From positions 124,001 to 188,000 of the forward strand of contig NZ_JAHNZT010000010.1 in assembly GCF_019039035.1 (NCBI RefSeq): a stretch of 64,000 nucleotides of DNA. Reading direction: 5' to 3'. Shown one piece after another: positions 9,357-17,856 of this stretch. The notes beneath the pieces are model-generated. The model was not told the DNA's origin. It worked only from the letters and a program-made list of their open reading frames with translations, and did not search any database. Made by a program: the position numbers and the translations under genes. Source of the stretch: Citreicoccus inhibens (lineage in GTDB: Bacteria; Myxococcota; Myxococcia; Myxococcales; Myxococcaceae). Each line of letters opens with the position of its first letter. The first letter of the stretch is position 1.

Positions 9357-9779
9357 TCAGTCCGCGCTCGCGGCGAACCGCGTCTCGATTCGCATGGACC
9401 GCAGCAGCGTGACGGTGACGGGCGTCTTGCCGGAGATCTCCAGCAGCCGCTCGCGCTGCTCGGCCGTCACGGTGTCCGCGCAGCGCAAGACGCGCTCCAC
9501 GCGCTCACCGGTGGGCTCGCGCACCAGCTTCAACCGGACGGTGAGCGTGCCCAGGTCCCACTGCTTCTTCGCCGCGTACATCTTCAGGGTGATGGCGGTG
9601 CACGCCCCCAGCGAGCCCAGGAGGAGCTGATAGGGCGCGGGGCCTCGGTCCGCGCCGCCGTGCGAGGGCGGCTCGTCCGCGACGAACGCGTGGACGCCCG
9701 TGCGAATGGATTGGGTGAAGCCCTCGCCGCTCTCCACCGTCGCGGCGGCGAGCAGCACACTGTCCGGGTCATGCGCCAT
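9357..9779 (-). CDS. OsmC-family protein (single-cysteine variant)
   Basis: 140-residue cytoplasmic protein of the OsmC/Ohr family, which reduces organic hydroperoxides through two cysteines. The first is present at C60 in the motif LLLGSLGACTAITLKMYA. At the place of the second, usually KCPV, the sequence reads GKTPVTVTL with T119. C100 lies elsewhere (LRCADTV). Classic two-cysteine peroxidase chemistry may therefore be altered or lost, and the protein may be one of the OsmC relatives of unknown activity. It follows the pirin gene by 12 bases on the same strand and is almost certainly co-transcribed with it. That pairing fits a role in electrophile or oxidant stress. Confidence 0.88.
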   Translation of the reverse strand: MAHDPDSVLLAAATVESGEGFTQSIRTGVHAFVADEPPSHGGADRGPAPYQLLLGSLGACTAITLKMYAAKKQWDLGTLTVRLKLVREPTGERVERVLRCADTVTAEQRERLLEISGKTPVTVTLLRSMRIETRFAASAD

Positions 9780-9791
9780 GGTGTGTCGTCC

Positions 9792-10703
9792 TCAGGGGTA
9801 GTCGACCGGGGAAGGCAGGTTGTCGGGCAGCGGGATGAATTCGGTTTCGGTGGCCACGGCCGGGAAGCGCCGCGCCTTCCAGTCCTCCTTGGCCTGCGCG
9901 AGGCGCGCCGCCGAGCTGGACACGAAGTTCCACACGATGTGCCGCGGGCCATCCATGGGCTCGCCGCCGAACAGCAGCACCCGACTGGGCTCGGTGGCCC
10001 GCAGGCGCACCTCGCCCTTGCGCGCGAAGACCGGCATCGAGCCCGCCTCCAGGGCCGCGGAGCCCACCTCCACGCGACCGCTCATGACGTAGGCCGCGCG
10101 CTCGTCATGGTCCGCCTTGAGCACCACCTCCGCCCCGGCCGCGAGTACCACGTCCACGTAGAACAGCTCGGACAGCGTGGGCACCGGCGAGCGCAGGCCG
10201 TGATGCGTCCCCGCGATGAGCCGAAGCTGGACGCCGTCCTCCTGCACGACGGGGAGCGACGTCGCGGGGAAGTGCGCGAACGAGGGCTCGCGCTCCTCCT
10301 GCGCCTTGGGCAGCGCGACCCAGATTTGAATGCCGGAGAGCGGCTTGCCGCCCGTGCGCTCCTGCGCGGGCGAGCGCTCCGAATGGACGATGCCGCGCCC
10401 CGCGGTCATCCAGTTCACCGCGCCCGGCTCGATGCGCTGCACGCTGCCCAGGCTGTCCCGGTGCAGGATGGCGCCCTCGAAGAGGTACGTCACCGTCGCC
10501 AGGCCGATGTGCGGATGCGGCCGGACATCCAGCCCATGCCCACTGTCGAGCACGGCGGGGCCCATCTGATCGAAGAAGATGAACGGCCCCACCATCTGCC
10601 GCTGCGCCGCGGGCAACGCGCGCCGGACGGTGAAGCCATCGCCCAGGTCTCGCGTCCTGGGAACAATCACCGTCTCGAACGGCCCCGTCTCATCCAGCCC
10701 CAT
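9792..10703 (-). CDS. Pirin-family bicupin protein
   Basis: 303 residues with the two-cupin pirin fold. The metal-binding set is intact: H63 and H65 in DVRPHPHIGLATVTYLFEG, and H107 and E109 in AGRGIVHSERSP, matching the Fe-binding His-His-His-Glu of characterised pirins. Some bacterial pirins show quercetinase activity and others bind partner enzymes; the substrate is not evident here. The ATG at 10703 is used because an in-frame upstream Met adds 20 residues that lie before the conserved start. The next gene, OsmC, lies 12 bases downstream, giving a two-gene unit. The OPT transporter gene ends 80 bases upstream on the same strand. Confidence 0.92.
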   Translation of the reverse strand: MGLDETGPFETVIVPRTRDLGDGFTVRRALPAAQRQMVGPFIFFDQMGPAVLDSGHGLDVRPHPHIGLATVTYLFEGAILHRDSLGSVQRIEPGAVNWMTAGRGIVHSERSPAQERTGGKPLSGIQIWVALPKAQEEREPSFAHFPATSLPVVQEDGVQLRLIAGTHHGLRSPVPTLSELFYVDVVLAAGAEVVLKADHDERAAYVMSGRVEVGSAALEAGSMPVFARKGEVRLRATEPSRVLLFGGEPMDGPRHIVWNFVSSSAARLAQAKEDWKARRFPAVATETEFIPLPDNLPSPVDYP

Positions 10704-10783
10704 GACATCCCGCCTTTCCTCTCGCGACCGCGCGAGTTTCCCAGCCAGGGCCGGGAGGTCCACACACTAGAGCCGCGTCTGCA

Positions 10784-12670
10784 TCACTTGGGCATCACGC
10801 CCAGCGCCTTGGCCATGGCCAGTGCGATGCCCAACAAGCTCTCCCCCGCGATGGCGCCCGCGCTCACCGGGAGCAGCGTGGCCTCGGCCAGCGTGGGCCG
10901 GGTGCGCCGCAGCACCTCGGCGATGGTCGCGCCCGTGAAGAGGGCGATGGAGCTGGAGCCCGGCAGGACGATGGCGAGGCCGAAGCCCGAAGCGGACGGG
11001 ATGTACGGCTTCAGGGCCGCCGGCGCCCAGCGCTCCAACAGCACCAGCGAGATGCCCAGCGCCGACCCGCACAGCGCGCCGATGCGGGCCGTGGGGTGCA
11101 GCGCGGACACGCCCGTGGCGAGCAGCTTGGACACGCTCGCCCACACCATGGCGGCGGGCGCCGGGAACTGCTCGGTGCCCAGCACCTCCGCGGTAGGCAC
11201 CAGGAGGTGGAACGCGGGCACCACCACCACCGCGCCCGCCATCAGGCCGAAGAGCTGCGCATAGAACTGCTGGCGAGGGTTGGCCCCCAGCAGCCAGCCG
11301 GACTTGAGGTCCGTCAGAAGGTCCGCCGCGTGCAGCCCCACGCCGCCCGTGGCATTGGCGCTCATCACGTTGGCGGCGATGTTGCCGGGAGCCAGCGCCC
11401 CGAACATCAACTGCGTCACGGGCCCCAGCGCCTTGGTGGGCGTGGTGTCCGTCTCGCCCGTCACGCGCGACGCGATGATGCCCATCACCACGGACAACGG
11501 CAGCGCGAGCACCCCAGCCCACCACGGAATCTGGAACAGGTAGGCCATCAGCACCACGGCGATCGGCCCCAGCACGAGGAAGCCCAGCGGGAACCAGGAG
11601 GGCGGGCACTCCACGTCCGCCAGCGGATCCACCTCCGCCGAGACCACCCCCTTGCGACGCAGCATCCCCGTGAGGGCCGAGAACGAGCGCGCCACGCTGC
11701 GCCACTGGAACGCGAAGGACAAGAGCCCCGAGGACACCAGCAGCCCCGAGCCCGTCCACAGCGCCCAGCTGTTGATGGCCTTGAACGTCACCGTGGGGAT
11801 GACGCCCTGGGTCACCATCTCGGGCGCGAGGAAGCCGTACGTCAGCAGGGCGCCCAGCAGCATGGACCAGCCCGTCTTGAAGCTCACCAGCGCGCCGGCG
11901 CCAATGAGCAGCAGGCTGAAGTCGAACGACAGCGACCAGTCACTCGCCTTGCGCCCGAGGATCTCGAACGGGAGGCTCACCTTGTCCGGGATGTTGCGCA
12001 GCCAGCGGAAGCGCGCCTCGCGCAGCGTCACCAGCACCGCGCCCACCACGCCCGCGAGGGTCAGCAGGCGAGCCTTGCGCTTGGCCTCCGCGTCATGGCC
12101 GTGCAGCGTGCGGATGGTCTCGGCGGTGGCGGTGCCGGTGGGGAATGGCAGGGCCTCGATGTTGATGAGCTGCCGCTTGATGGGGATGGCCGCGAAGACG
12201 CCGAGCGCGGAGACGACGACGAACCAGAGCACCAGCCACCCCGAGGACGGCAACGTGCCGGTGAGCATGAGCAGCGCGGGGACCGCGTGCATGTTGCCGC
12301 CGCCCGTCATGTAGCCCGCGGCCGAAGCCACCGAGCCCATGGCGTTGTTCTCCAGGTCGGTGAACTCGGCGCGCAGCACCCGCAGTTCTCGCAGCGTCCC
12401 GAACACCACGAAGGCCAGGATGCACGCGGTGATGGTGACGCCCAGGCTCCAGCCCGTCTTGAGGATGACGTACAGGTTGGACAGGCACATCACCGCGCCA
12501 ATCAGCATGCCCGCGATGACCGCGCGCACGGTGAGCTGGCGCGCGCCGCCGCGGTACACGTGCTCCAGCCAGTAGCGCTCCGGGTCCTGCGCCGCCTCGC
12601 CAGGATTGGGCGGCGTGGACGGTGCGGCGGAGGCGTGAGGCTGGCTCGGCGACGGGGAAGGCTGAGTCAT
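10784..12670 (-). CDS. OPT-family oligopeptide/metal-chelate transporter
   Basis: 628-residue polytopic inner-membrane protein of the oligopeptide transporter (OPT) family. About fourteen to sixteen hydrophobic segments are present after a Pro/Ser-rich cytoplasmic N-terminus of about 40 residues. Typical family stretches include AVMCLSNLYVILKTGWSLGVTI, with its NLYxxLKxGW motif near the first helices, NNAMGSVASAAGYMTGGG, and LKSGWLLGANPRQQFYAQLFG in the second half. Family members take up small peptides, glutathione or metal-siderophore complexes. The bacterial branch is mostly uncharacterised, so the substrate stays open. It lies on the same strand as the thiolase, 135 bases away, with a GC-rich hairpin between them, so it is probably its own transcript. 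Confidence 0.9.
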   Translation of the reverse strand: MTQPSPSPSQPHASAAPSTPPNPGEAAQDPERYWLEHVYRGGARQLTVRAVIAGMLIGAVMCLSNLYVILKTGWSLGVTITACILAFVVFGTLRELRVLRAEFTDLENNAMGSVASAAGYMTGGGNMHAVPALLMLTGTLPSSGWLVLWFVVVSALGVFAAIPIKRQLINIEALPFPTGTATAETIRTLHGHDAEAKRKARLLTLAGVVGAVLVTLREARFRWLRNIPDKVSLPFEILGRKASDWSLSFDFSLLLIGAGALVSFKTGWSMLLGALLTYGFLAPEMVTQGVIPTVTFKAINSWALWTGSGLLVSSGLLSFAFQWRSVARSFSALTGMLRRKGVVSAEVDPLADVECPPSWFPLGFLVLGPIAVVLMAYLFQIPWWAGVLALPLSVVMGIIASRVTGETDTTPTKALGPVTQLMFGALAPGNIAANVMSANATGGVGLHAADLLTDLKSGWLLGANPRQQFYAQLFGLMAGAVVVVPAFHLLVPTAEVLGTEQFPAPAAMVWASVSKLLATGVSALHPTARIGALCGSALGISLVLLERWAPAALKPYIPSASGFGLAIVLPGSSSIALFTGATIAEVLRRTRPTLAEATLLPVSAGAIAGESLLGIALAMAKALGVMPK

Positions 12671-12766
12671 GGGGGGCGCGACGATAATGCAACCCCTCTG
12701 TCAGGACGAAGCGAGTCCCGCCCCTCCTGCGATTTAACGCCGGGTCGGCCGCCCACCGACACCCCG

Positions 12767-12786
12767 GGCGCGCGGCGCGGCGCGCC
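12767..12786 (-). terminator. GC-rich hairpin after the thiolase gene
   Basis: Perfect 7-bp inverted repeat GGCGCGC/GCGCGCC with a 6-base loop, located 20 bases beyond the thiolase stop. No U-run follows on the minus strand. Chance is not excluded in such G+C-rich sequence, but its position between two same-strand genes fits a U-less terminator. Confidence 0.3.
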
Positions 12787-12805
12787 AGGGCGAGCGCAGA
12801 GGGGC

Positions 12806-14041
12806 CTAGAGCCGCTCGATGATGGTGGCGATGCCCTGTCCGCCGCTGATGCACAAGGTGACCAGCCCGGTGGACAGGCCCCTGCGCTCCAACTCGTCCA
12901 GCACCGTCCCCAGCAGGATCGCCCCCGTCGCGCCGAGCGGATGGCCCAGCGCGATGGAGCCGCCATTGACGTTGACCCGCTCGGAGGGCAGCCCCAGCGC
13001 GTTCTGCGTCTGGAGGACGACGGCCGCGAAGGCCTCGTTGATCTCCCACAGGTCGATGTCGCGCACGTCCATCCCCGCCATGCGCAGCGCCTTCCGGGAC
13101 GCCGCCGCGGGCGCCGTCAGCATGATGACGGGCTCGCTGCCCACCGTGGCCATCGCGCGGATGCGAGCGCGCGGCTTGAGGCCCTGCGCGCGAACATGGT
13201 CTTCGGAGGCGAGGATGACCAGGCCCGCGCCATCCGCGAGGCCGCTGGAGTTGCCCGCCGTGTGCATGTGCCGGATGGCGCCCGCCTGGGGATGGCGCGC
13301 CAGGGCGAGCGCATCGAGCGTCTCTCCCGCCGCCCCAGCCTCCGCGGCGCCCAACCCCACGAACGAAGGCTCCAGCCGAGCCAGCGCCGCCGCGGTCGTC
13401 CCCGCGCGCGGCGTCTCGTCCGCGGCCAGCAGCACGCGCCCCGTCTCCGGGTGCACGACGGGCACGAGGCTCCGAGCGAAGCGACCTTCCGCGACGGCGA
13501 CCTCCGCGCGCTGCTGGGAGCGCAGCGCGATGGCGTCGATGTCCTCGCGGCCGAAGCCCTCGAGCGTGGCGATGAGGTCCGCGCTGATGCCCTGGGGGAC
13601 CTGGAAGTGACGCGCGCGAAGGTGGGTGTTGCCGCCGTCCTGGCCGCCCCCATCCGAGCCCATGGGGACGCGGGACATGCTCTCCACCCCGCCCGCGACC
13701 ACGAGCTGTTGGGCTCCCGACATCACCCCCATGGCGCCGAAGTTCACGGCCTGGAGGCCCGAGCCACAGAAGCGATTGAGCGTGGTGCCCGTCACCTCCT
13801 GGGGCCACCCGGCGGACAGCACCGCGTTGCGCGCGAGGTTCGCGCCCTGGTCTCCCACCTGCGACACACAGCCCAGAACGAGGTCATCCACGTCCTCGGG
13901 CCGCCACCCTTGCCGCTTCGCCGCGGCGACCAGGAGCTGCGCCACCAGCTCCTGCGGATGGACGTCCGACAGCGCGCCCTTGCCCTGCTTGCCCCGACCT
14001 CGGGGCGTACGAATGGCGTCAATGATGTATGCGTGCCCCAT
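12806..14041 (-). CDS. Thiolase (acetyl-CoA C-acyltransferase)
   Basis: 411-residue cytoplasmic thiolase that cleaves 3-ketoacyl-CoA with CoA, or runs the reverse Claisen condensation. The full catalytic set is visible: nucleophile C92 in [13 protein letters not shown]367 in [15 protein letters not shown] and the second cysteine C397 in TLCISGGQG. The N-terminal [13 protein letters not shown] and the [13 protein letters not shown] stretch are also standard. Length and motifs fit the FadA/acetyl-CoA acetyltransferase group; chain-length preference is unknown. A TetR-family regulator ends 15 bases upstream on the same strand. The pair is probably one operon controlled by that regulator, as seen for many fatty-acid degradation genes. 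Confidence 0.95.
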   Translation of the reverse strand: MGHAYIIDAIRTPRGRGKQGKGALSDVHPQELVAQLLVAAAKRQGWRPEDVDDLVLGCVSQVGDQGANLARNAVLSAGWPQEVTGTTLNRFCGSGLQAVNFGAMGVMSGAQQLVVAGGVESMSRVPMGSDGGGQDGGNTHLRARHFQVPQGISADLIATLEGFGREDIDAIALRSQQRAEVAVAEGRFARSLVPVVHPETGRVLLAADETPRAGTTAAALARLEPSFVGLGAAEAGAAGETLDALALARHPQAGAIRHMHTAGNSSGLADGAGLVILASEDHVRAQGLKPRARIRAMATVGSEPVIMLTAPAAASRKALRMAGMDVRDIDLWEINEAFAAVVLQTQNALGLPSERVNVNGGSIALGHPLGATGAILLGTVLDELERRGLSTGLVTLCISGGQGIATIIERL

Positions 14042-14056
14042 GACGATGCGTCCTCC

Positions 14057-14656
14057 TCAGCGCTCCGTGCTTGGGAGCGAGAAGCCTCTCGTGGCGGCCC
14101 GGCCATAGGCGCGGCAGGCCTTCAGGATTTCGTCCGACAGCGGGGTGCCCTGAACGGCGCGAGCCAGGCTCAGGCCGCCATACATGAGGGCAATCATCGC
14201 CAGCGCGCGCTGGCCCCGAGGCGCCTCGGGACTGGACTCGTGCAAGGGCGCGAGCGCCTCGGCGAACGCGCGCAGCTCCTCGTCCAGCGTGCCCACGAAC
14301 TCCGTGTCGCCCTTCCCCAACTCGCCCGCCACCGCGGGCAGCGGACATCCCTGCTCCGGATGATCTCGATGAGCGCGGGACAGATAGCGCCCCAGGTATT
14401 GCGCGGCGCGATCGCCCGCCCCCTCCGTCGCCGCCACGGCCTGCGCCCACATGCCCCGGAACGTGGCACGGAAGGCCTCGCGCACCAGGTGCTCCTTGGA
14501 GTCGAAGTGCGCATAGAAGCCGCCGACCGTGAGGCCCGCGCCCTTCATCACCTCGCCGACGCTCGTCCCGGAGATGCCGCGCGAGCGCAGCAGGCGCCCC
14601 GCCGACGCGAGGATGTCCCGATGGGTCCGTTCCTTCTGCTCCGCCTTCGCGCTCAT
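14057..14656 (-). CDS. TetR-family transcriptional regulator
   Basis: 199 residues. The N-terminal helix-turn-helix domain is typical of TetR (THRDILASAGRLLRSRG, then TSVGEVMKGAGLTVGGFYAHFDSKEHLV). The C-terminal ligand-binding domain contains the segment GCPLPAVAGEL that is frequent in the TetR_C_16/YcdC-like group. It is the first gene of a probable TetR-thiolase operon. An AT-rich promoter with a small palindrome lies directly upstream, which suggests self-repression relieved by an acyl or other hydrophobic ligand. The ligand is unknown. Confidence 0.92.
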   Translation of the reverse strand: MSAKAEQKERTHRDILASAGRLLRSRGISGTSVGEVMKGAGLTVGGFYAHFDSKEHLVREAFRATFRGMWAQAVAATEGAGDRAAQYLGRYLSRAHRDHPEQGCPLPAVAGELGKGDTEFVGTLDEELRAFAEALAPLHESSPEAPRGQRALAMIALMYGGLSLARAVQGTPLSDEILKACRAYGRAATRGFSLPSTER

Positions 14657-14677
14657 GTCCTCACCTCACGCATGACA

Positions 14678-14706
14678 CAGATAATATTACGACAATCATC
14701 CGTCAA
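14678..14706 (-). promoter_or_regulatory. Promoter with embedded palindrome upstream of the TetR gene
   Basis: On the minus strand a TTGACG -35 element (14701-14706) is separated by 17 bases from a TATCTG -10-like element (14678-14683). The 8-base palindrome TAATATTA (14682-14689) overlaps the -10 and is flanked by TGA and TCA at equal distances of 6 bases. This is one of the few AT-rich spots in the area. The placement fits a sigma-70-type promoter with an operator for the adjacent TetR protein. Confidence 0.45.
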
Positions 14707-14823
14707 GGAGCGATGGACCCCGGGCGCCTGGAGCGCGCCTCGGAGAGTCCGACGGCGCACGGAGGAAATGGCCCTTCCCTCAGGGGAGCTGTCGCTCGAC
14801 CTCGGAGGGACTTGGGGGCCCGT

Positions 14824-14849
14824 GCTCGGCGCCCGGGATGGCGCCGAGC
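14824..14849 (-). terminator. Perfect 10-bp hairpin after the oxidoreductase gene
   Basis: GCTCGGCGCC (14824-14833) and GGCGCCGAGC (14840-14849) pair perfectly around a 6-base loop. The hairpin starts 13 bases after the stop of the minus-strand NAD(P)-binding gene. No U-run follows. Its position strongly suggests a transcription end. Confidence 0.55.
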
Positions 14850-14862
14850 CTTCACGAAACGT

Positions 14863-15498
14863 TCAGCCGCCCACTTGGACCGCGTGCCCGACCCAGGTGC
14901 CCACTTCCGCGGCAGCCACGAGGAAGTCCGCCACGTCGGCGCGCGAGATGGAACCAGGCACGGGCTCGAGCGCCGTCTTCTTCACGTAGCGCTTGCGCGC
15001 GGGGCCTCCCGTGAGGCGGCCCGGTCGCACGATGACCCAGTCCAGCCCACTGTCGCGCACGAGCTGCTCCTGGCGCTCATGGTCCTGAAAGGGGAGCTTG
15101 AGGATGAAGCCCACCAGCAGCTTGCGCACGACGACGTTGAGGAGCTGCTGACTCTCTCCCGTACCAATCGCGCTGAGCACCACGAGGCGACGGACGCCGT
15201 GCGCCTTCATGGCCTCGATGGTGAGCGCCGTGCCCTGCGAGAAGTAGTGGGGGTTCTCCTTGAAGCCCTTGAGCGACGTGGCAGACGCCGTGACGATGAC
15301 CGCGTCGTGACCCTTCACCGCAGCGCTGACGGAGTCCTTCTGGTGGAAGTCCCCCGCCACGCGCGTGAGCTTGGGATGCGCCAGCTCCAGCTTCTGGGGA
15401 CTGCGCGCGAACGCGGTGACGTCATGCCCTCGCGCCAGCGCCTCTCTCACCGCCAACGCGCCCGTTCCCTGCGACGCACCGATGACCAGGACTCGCAT
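14863..15498 (-). CDS. NAD(P)-binding atypical SDR oxidoreductase (NmrA/YwnB-like)
   Basis: 211 residues with a single Rossmann fold. The nucleotide-binding loop MRVLVIGASQGTGALAVREAL is at the N-terminus, a basic residue after strand 2 (FARSPQKL) suggests NADP(H), and VVLSAIGTG and WVIVRPGRLTGGP correspond to the later conserved strands. This is the atypical short-chain dehydrogenase group (NmrA-, YwnB-, flavin reductase BVR-B-like). Many members are redox sensors or have small-molecule reductase activity; the substrate is unknown. ATG at 15498 is chosen as the start of the Rossmann strand, with AGAGG 6 bases upstream; the longer frame adds junk-like Arg-rich sequence. It diverges from the response regulator. 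Confidence 0.88.
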   Translation of the reverse strand: MRVLVIGASQGTGALAVREALARGHDVTAFARSPQKLELAHPKLTRVAGDFHQKDSVSAAVKGHDAVIVTASATSLKGFKENPHYFSQGTALTIEAMKAHGVRRLVVLSAIGTGESQQLLNVVVRKLLVGFILKLPFQDHERQEQLVRDSGLDWVIVRPGRLTGGPARKRYVKKTALEPVPGSISRADVADFLVAAAEVGTWVGHAVQVGG

Positions 15499-15632
15499 GT
15501 GGCCTCTTTGCCGTGTCGAGAATCCGGCGGACCGTAGCGCCCTGCCCCACCCCTCGCAACCCGCGCGCGCGTGGGCAGGTGACACGCAGAGGCCGTCGCG
15601 GTGTTTCCTCCGCCAAGGAGCCCGGTCCGAGC

Positions 15633-16349
15633 ATGGAGCCCCATCCCCACCTGCTGCTGGTCGAAGACGATGAACGTCTGGCGGGGTTGATCCAGACCTT
15701 CCTCCAAGGCCACGGCTTCGAGGTCCAGTGGGTGGCCGACGGGCCGAGCGCCCTGCGTGCGCTCTGCGAGACCCCACCCGCCTGCGTCATCCTCGACGTG
15801 CTCCTGCCGGGCCTGGATGGGCTGGAGGTGTGTCGTCGCGCCCGCGAAGCCTTCACGGGCTTCATCCTGATGCTCACCGCCCAGGATGAAGACATCCAGG
15901 AGGTGGTCGCCCTGGACCTGGGCGCCGATGACTACCTCACCAAGCCCGTGCGCCCCCAAGTGCTGCTGTCCCGCCTGCGGGCCCTGCTCCGCCGCGCCGT
16001 GCGCGGAGTCCCCGAGCCCTCGCGCGCCACCCCTGCCGATTCACCGCGGGAGCGAACCTCCGGTGCCCTGCGGATCAACGGGGTGCTGCGCACGGTGACG
16101 CGCGCGGGTGTGCCCGTGGAGCTGACCGACGCGGAGTTCGACCTGCTGTGGATGCTCGCGCGCCGAGCGCCCGCGGTCCTCTCGCGCGACGACCTCCTCG
16201 CCGAGTTGCGAGGCATCGAGCACGACGGGCTCGACCGCTCCATCGACATGCGCATCTCCAAGCTGCGCCGCAAGCTCGGCGACGACGTGCCTCCCCACCG
16301 ACTCATCCGGACTGTGCGTGGACGGGGCTACTTCCTCGCCCCGGAGTAG
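15633..16349 (+). CDS. OmpR-family response regulator
   Basis: 238 residues: a receiver domain at about 6-120 with the acidic pocket E11/D12/D13 region (LLLVEDDERL), phosphoacceptor D55 in VILDVLLPG and the KP pair in DYLTKPVRP, then a winged-helix DNA-binding domain (LTDAEFDLLWMLARRAP, RSIDMRISKLRRKLGDD, IRTVRGRGYFLAPE). ATG at 15633 is preferred over an upstream in-frame Met because it is just before the first receiver strand. The sensor kinase begins 7 bases after the stop, so the two form one operon, similar in layout to RstAB/CpxRA/EnvZ-OmpR pairs. Targets are unknown; the adjacent serine hydrolase is the nearest candidate. Confidence 0.95.
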   Translation: MEPHPHLLLVEDDERLAGLIQTFLQGHGFEVQWVADGPSALRALCETPPACVILDVLLPGLDGLEVCRRAREAFTGFILMLTAQDEDIQEVVALDLGADDYLTKPVRPQVLLSRLRALLRRAVRGVPEPSRATPADSPRERTSGALRINGVLRTVTRAGVPVELTDAEFDLLWMLARRAPAVLSRDDLLAELRGIEHDGLDRSIDMRISKLRRKLGDDVPPHRLIRTVRGRGYFLAPE

Positions 16350-16356
16350 GCCCCTC

Positions 16357-17766
16357 ATGAGCACGCTCACCGCCGCCACCCTCTGGCCTTTGCGAGGCAT
16401 GTTCGCGCGCGTCTACGCGGGCGTCTTCGCCGCCAGCCTCCTCGCGTTCCTCCTGATGACGGTCTCGGCGTCGACGCGGCTGACCTCCGCGGAGCCCCCG
16501 GACACGCACCTCGCCGCGCAGTCCCGCGAGAGCGCCGCCGAGGTGGAGCGGCTCACCGAGGGGCTGCGCTGGCTCATGGCCGAACAGCTCCGCGCCCACC
16601 CCGAGCAGGAGCGCGCGGCCCTGCTGCGCGAATGGCAGCCACACTTCCGCTATCCGCTGACTCTTCGCACCCGGGACGAGGTCCTCGCCCTTCCCCTCCC
16701 CGCGCTCACCCGAGAGCAGTTGGGCACGGGACAGGCCGCGGCCTGGTACCGCGCCCAAGGCGCACTCGGGGACACCGTGGAGGTGTTCCAGCCCTTGAGC
16801 GACTCGCGGCAGGTCCTCGTGCAGACGCTGCACATCGGCCCTGCGCCGGACAAGGTGGTCCTCTTCCTCATGCCGGAGATCGCCACCCTGCTGCTCGTGC
16901 TGGGCGTGGCGGTGCTCGCGCTGACCGTCCCCCTCTACCGACACATCCAGCGGCTCGCGGCCACCGCGGCGGACCTGGGCGCGGGGAACCTCCGTGCCCG
17001 CGCGGAGCCCCGGCTCCCCGAGCCCCTGGGGCACCTGGCGCGCGCCTTCAACACGATGGCGGAGCGGATCCAACGCATGACCGAGGAGCAACAAGCGAGC
17101 CTGCAAGCCATCTCGCACGAGCTGCGGACGCCCATCGCCCGCCTGCGCTTCGCCATCGAACTGGCCCGAGACACCTCGGAGCCCGCGGCGCTCCCGACGC
17201 GCCTGGGGGCCATGGACCGAGACATCGACGAGCTCGACGCACTGGTCGCGGAGTTGCTCACCTTCACCCGCCTGCACTCCGAGGCCCCACCCCTGGAGCG
17301 AGAGGGCATCGACCTGACCGACCTCGTCCATGACGTCGTCACCTCACTCGCGCCGCTCACGCCCCACCTGAGGATCCTCCCCGCGCCCCTCGGGCCCATG
17401 TCGTGCGAGGGCAGCCCGCGATACCTGCGCCGCGCGCTGAGCAACCTCGTCCGCAATGCCCAGCGCTACGCCCGAGAGGAGATCCGCGTGGAGTGGGCCC
17501 TTCAGGATGGCCAGTGCCTGCTGCATGTCGATGACGACGGGCCAGGGATTCCACTTCCCGAGCGCGAGCGGGTCTTCCTCCCCTTCACGCGCCTGGACGA
17601 CAGCCGGCAGCGCAGGACCGGGGGCCATGGGCTGGGGCTGGCCATCGTCCACCGCGTCATGCGGGCGCACCAAGGTCGCGCGCAGGCCTCGGTTGCTCCA
17701 ATGGGCGGCGCTCGGCTCACCCTCTCATGGCCGAGGCTCGAGGTGACACGCGCTGACAATCGGTGA
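16357..17766 (+). CDS. Membrane sensor histidine kinase
   Basis: 469 residues. TM1 is at about 15-38 and TM2 at about 167-195, enclosing a periplasmic sensor of about 130 residues with no recognised fold. A HAMP domain follows (HIQRLAATAADLGAGNLRARAE), then the HisKA dimerisation helix with phosphorylated H254 in AISHELRTPIARLRF. The ATPase domain has an N box (RALSNLVRNAQRYA), G1 (VDDDGPGIP), an F box (FLPFTRLDD) and G2 (GHGLGLAIVHRV). All motifs are intact. The ATG at 16357 has GGAG 9 bases upstream, overlapping the stop region of the response regulator. The periplasmic ligand is unknown; the class resembles envelope-stress or RstB-like kinases. Confidence 0.94.
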   Translation: MSTLTAATLWPLRGMFARVYAGVFAASLLAFLLMTVSASTRLTSAEPPDTHLAAQSRESAAEVERLTEGLRWLMAEQLRAHPEQERAALLREWQPHFRYPLTLRTRDEVLALPLPALTREQLGTGQAAAWYRAQGALGDTVEVFQPLSDSRQVLVQTLHIGPAPDKVVLFLMPEIATLLLVLGVAVLALTVPLYRHIQRLAATAADLGAGNLRARAEPRLPEPLGHLARAFNTMAERIQRMTEEQQASLQAISHELRTPIARLRFAIELARDTSEPAALPTRLGAMDRDIDELDALVAELLTFTRLHSEAPPLEREGIDLTDLVHDVVTSLAPLTPHLRILPAPLGPMSCEGSPRYLRRALSNLVRNAQRYAREEIRVEWALQDGQCLLHVDDDGPGIPLPERERVFLPFTRLDDSRQRRTGGHGLGLAIVHRVMRAHQGRAQASVAPMGGARLTLSWPRLEVTRADNR

Positions 17767-17820
17767 CGCTCGCACGACACGACCCCGACAGTCCCGCGGC
17801 GCCCTCGCTGCCACCTTGCG

Positions 17821-17847
17821 CCTTGCCCGAACTGTCCTCGGGCAAGG
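17821..17847 (+). promoter_or_regulatory. Perfect inverted repeat covering the ribosome-binding site of the serine hydrolase
   Basis: CCTTGCCCGA (17821-17830) pairs perfectly with TCGGGCAAGG (17838-17847) around a 7-base loop. The right arm overlaps the AAGGAG Shine-Dalgarno (17844-17849), which sits 7 bases before the ATG at 17857. As RNA it would hide the ribosome-binding site. As DNA it would be a 10+10 operator. It lies 54 bases after the kinase stop and has no U-run. Confidence 0.55.
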
Positions 17848-17856
17848 AGCCACGTC

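Noticed and set aside
10721-10736. CTCGCG/CGCGAG hairpin between the OPT and pirin genes
   Set aside because: Only six pairs of C/G-rich sequence with no U-run on the transcribed strand; too likely by chance to call a terminator.
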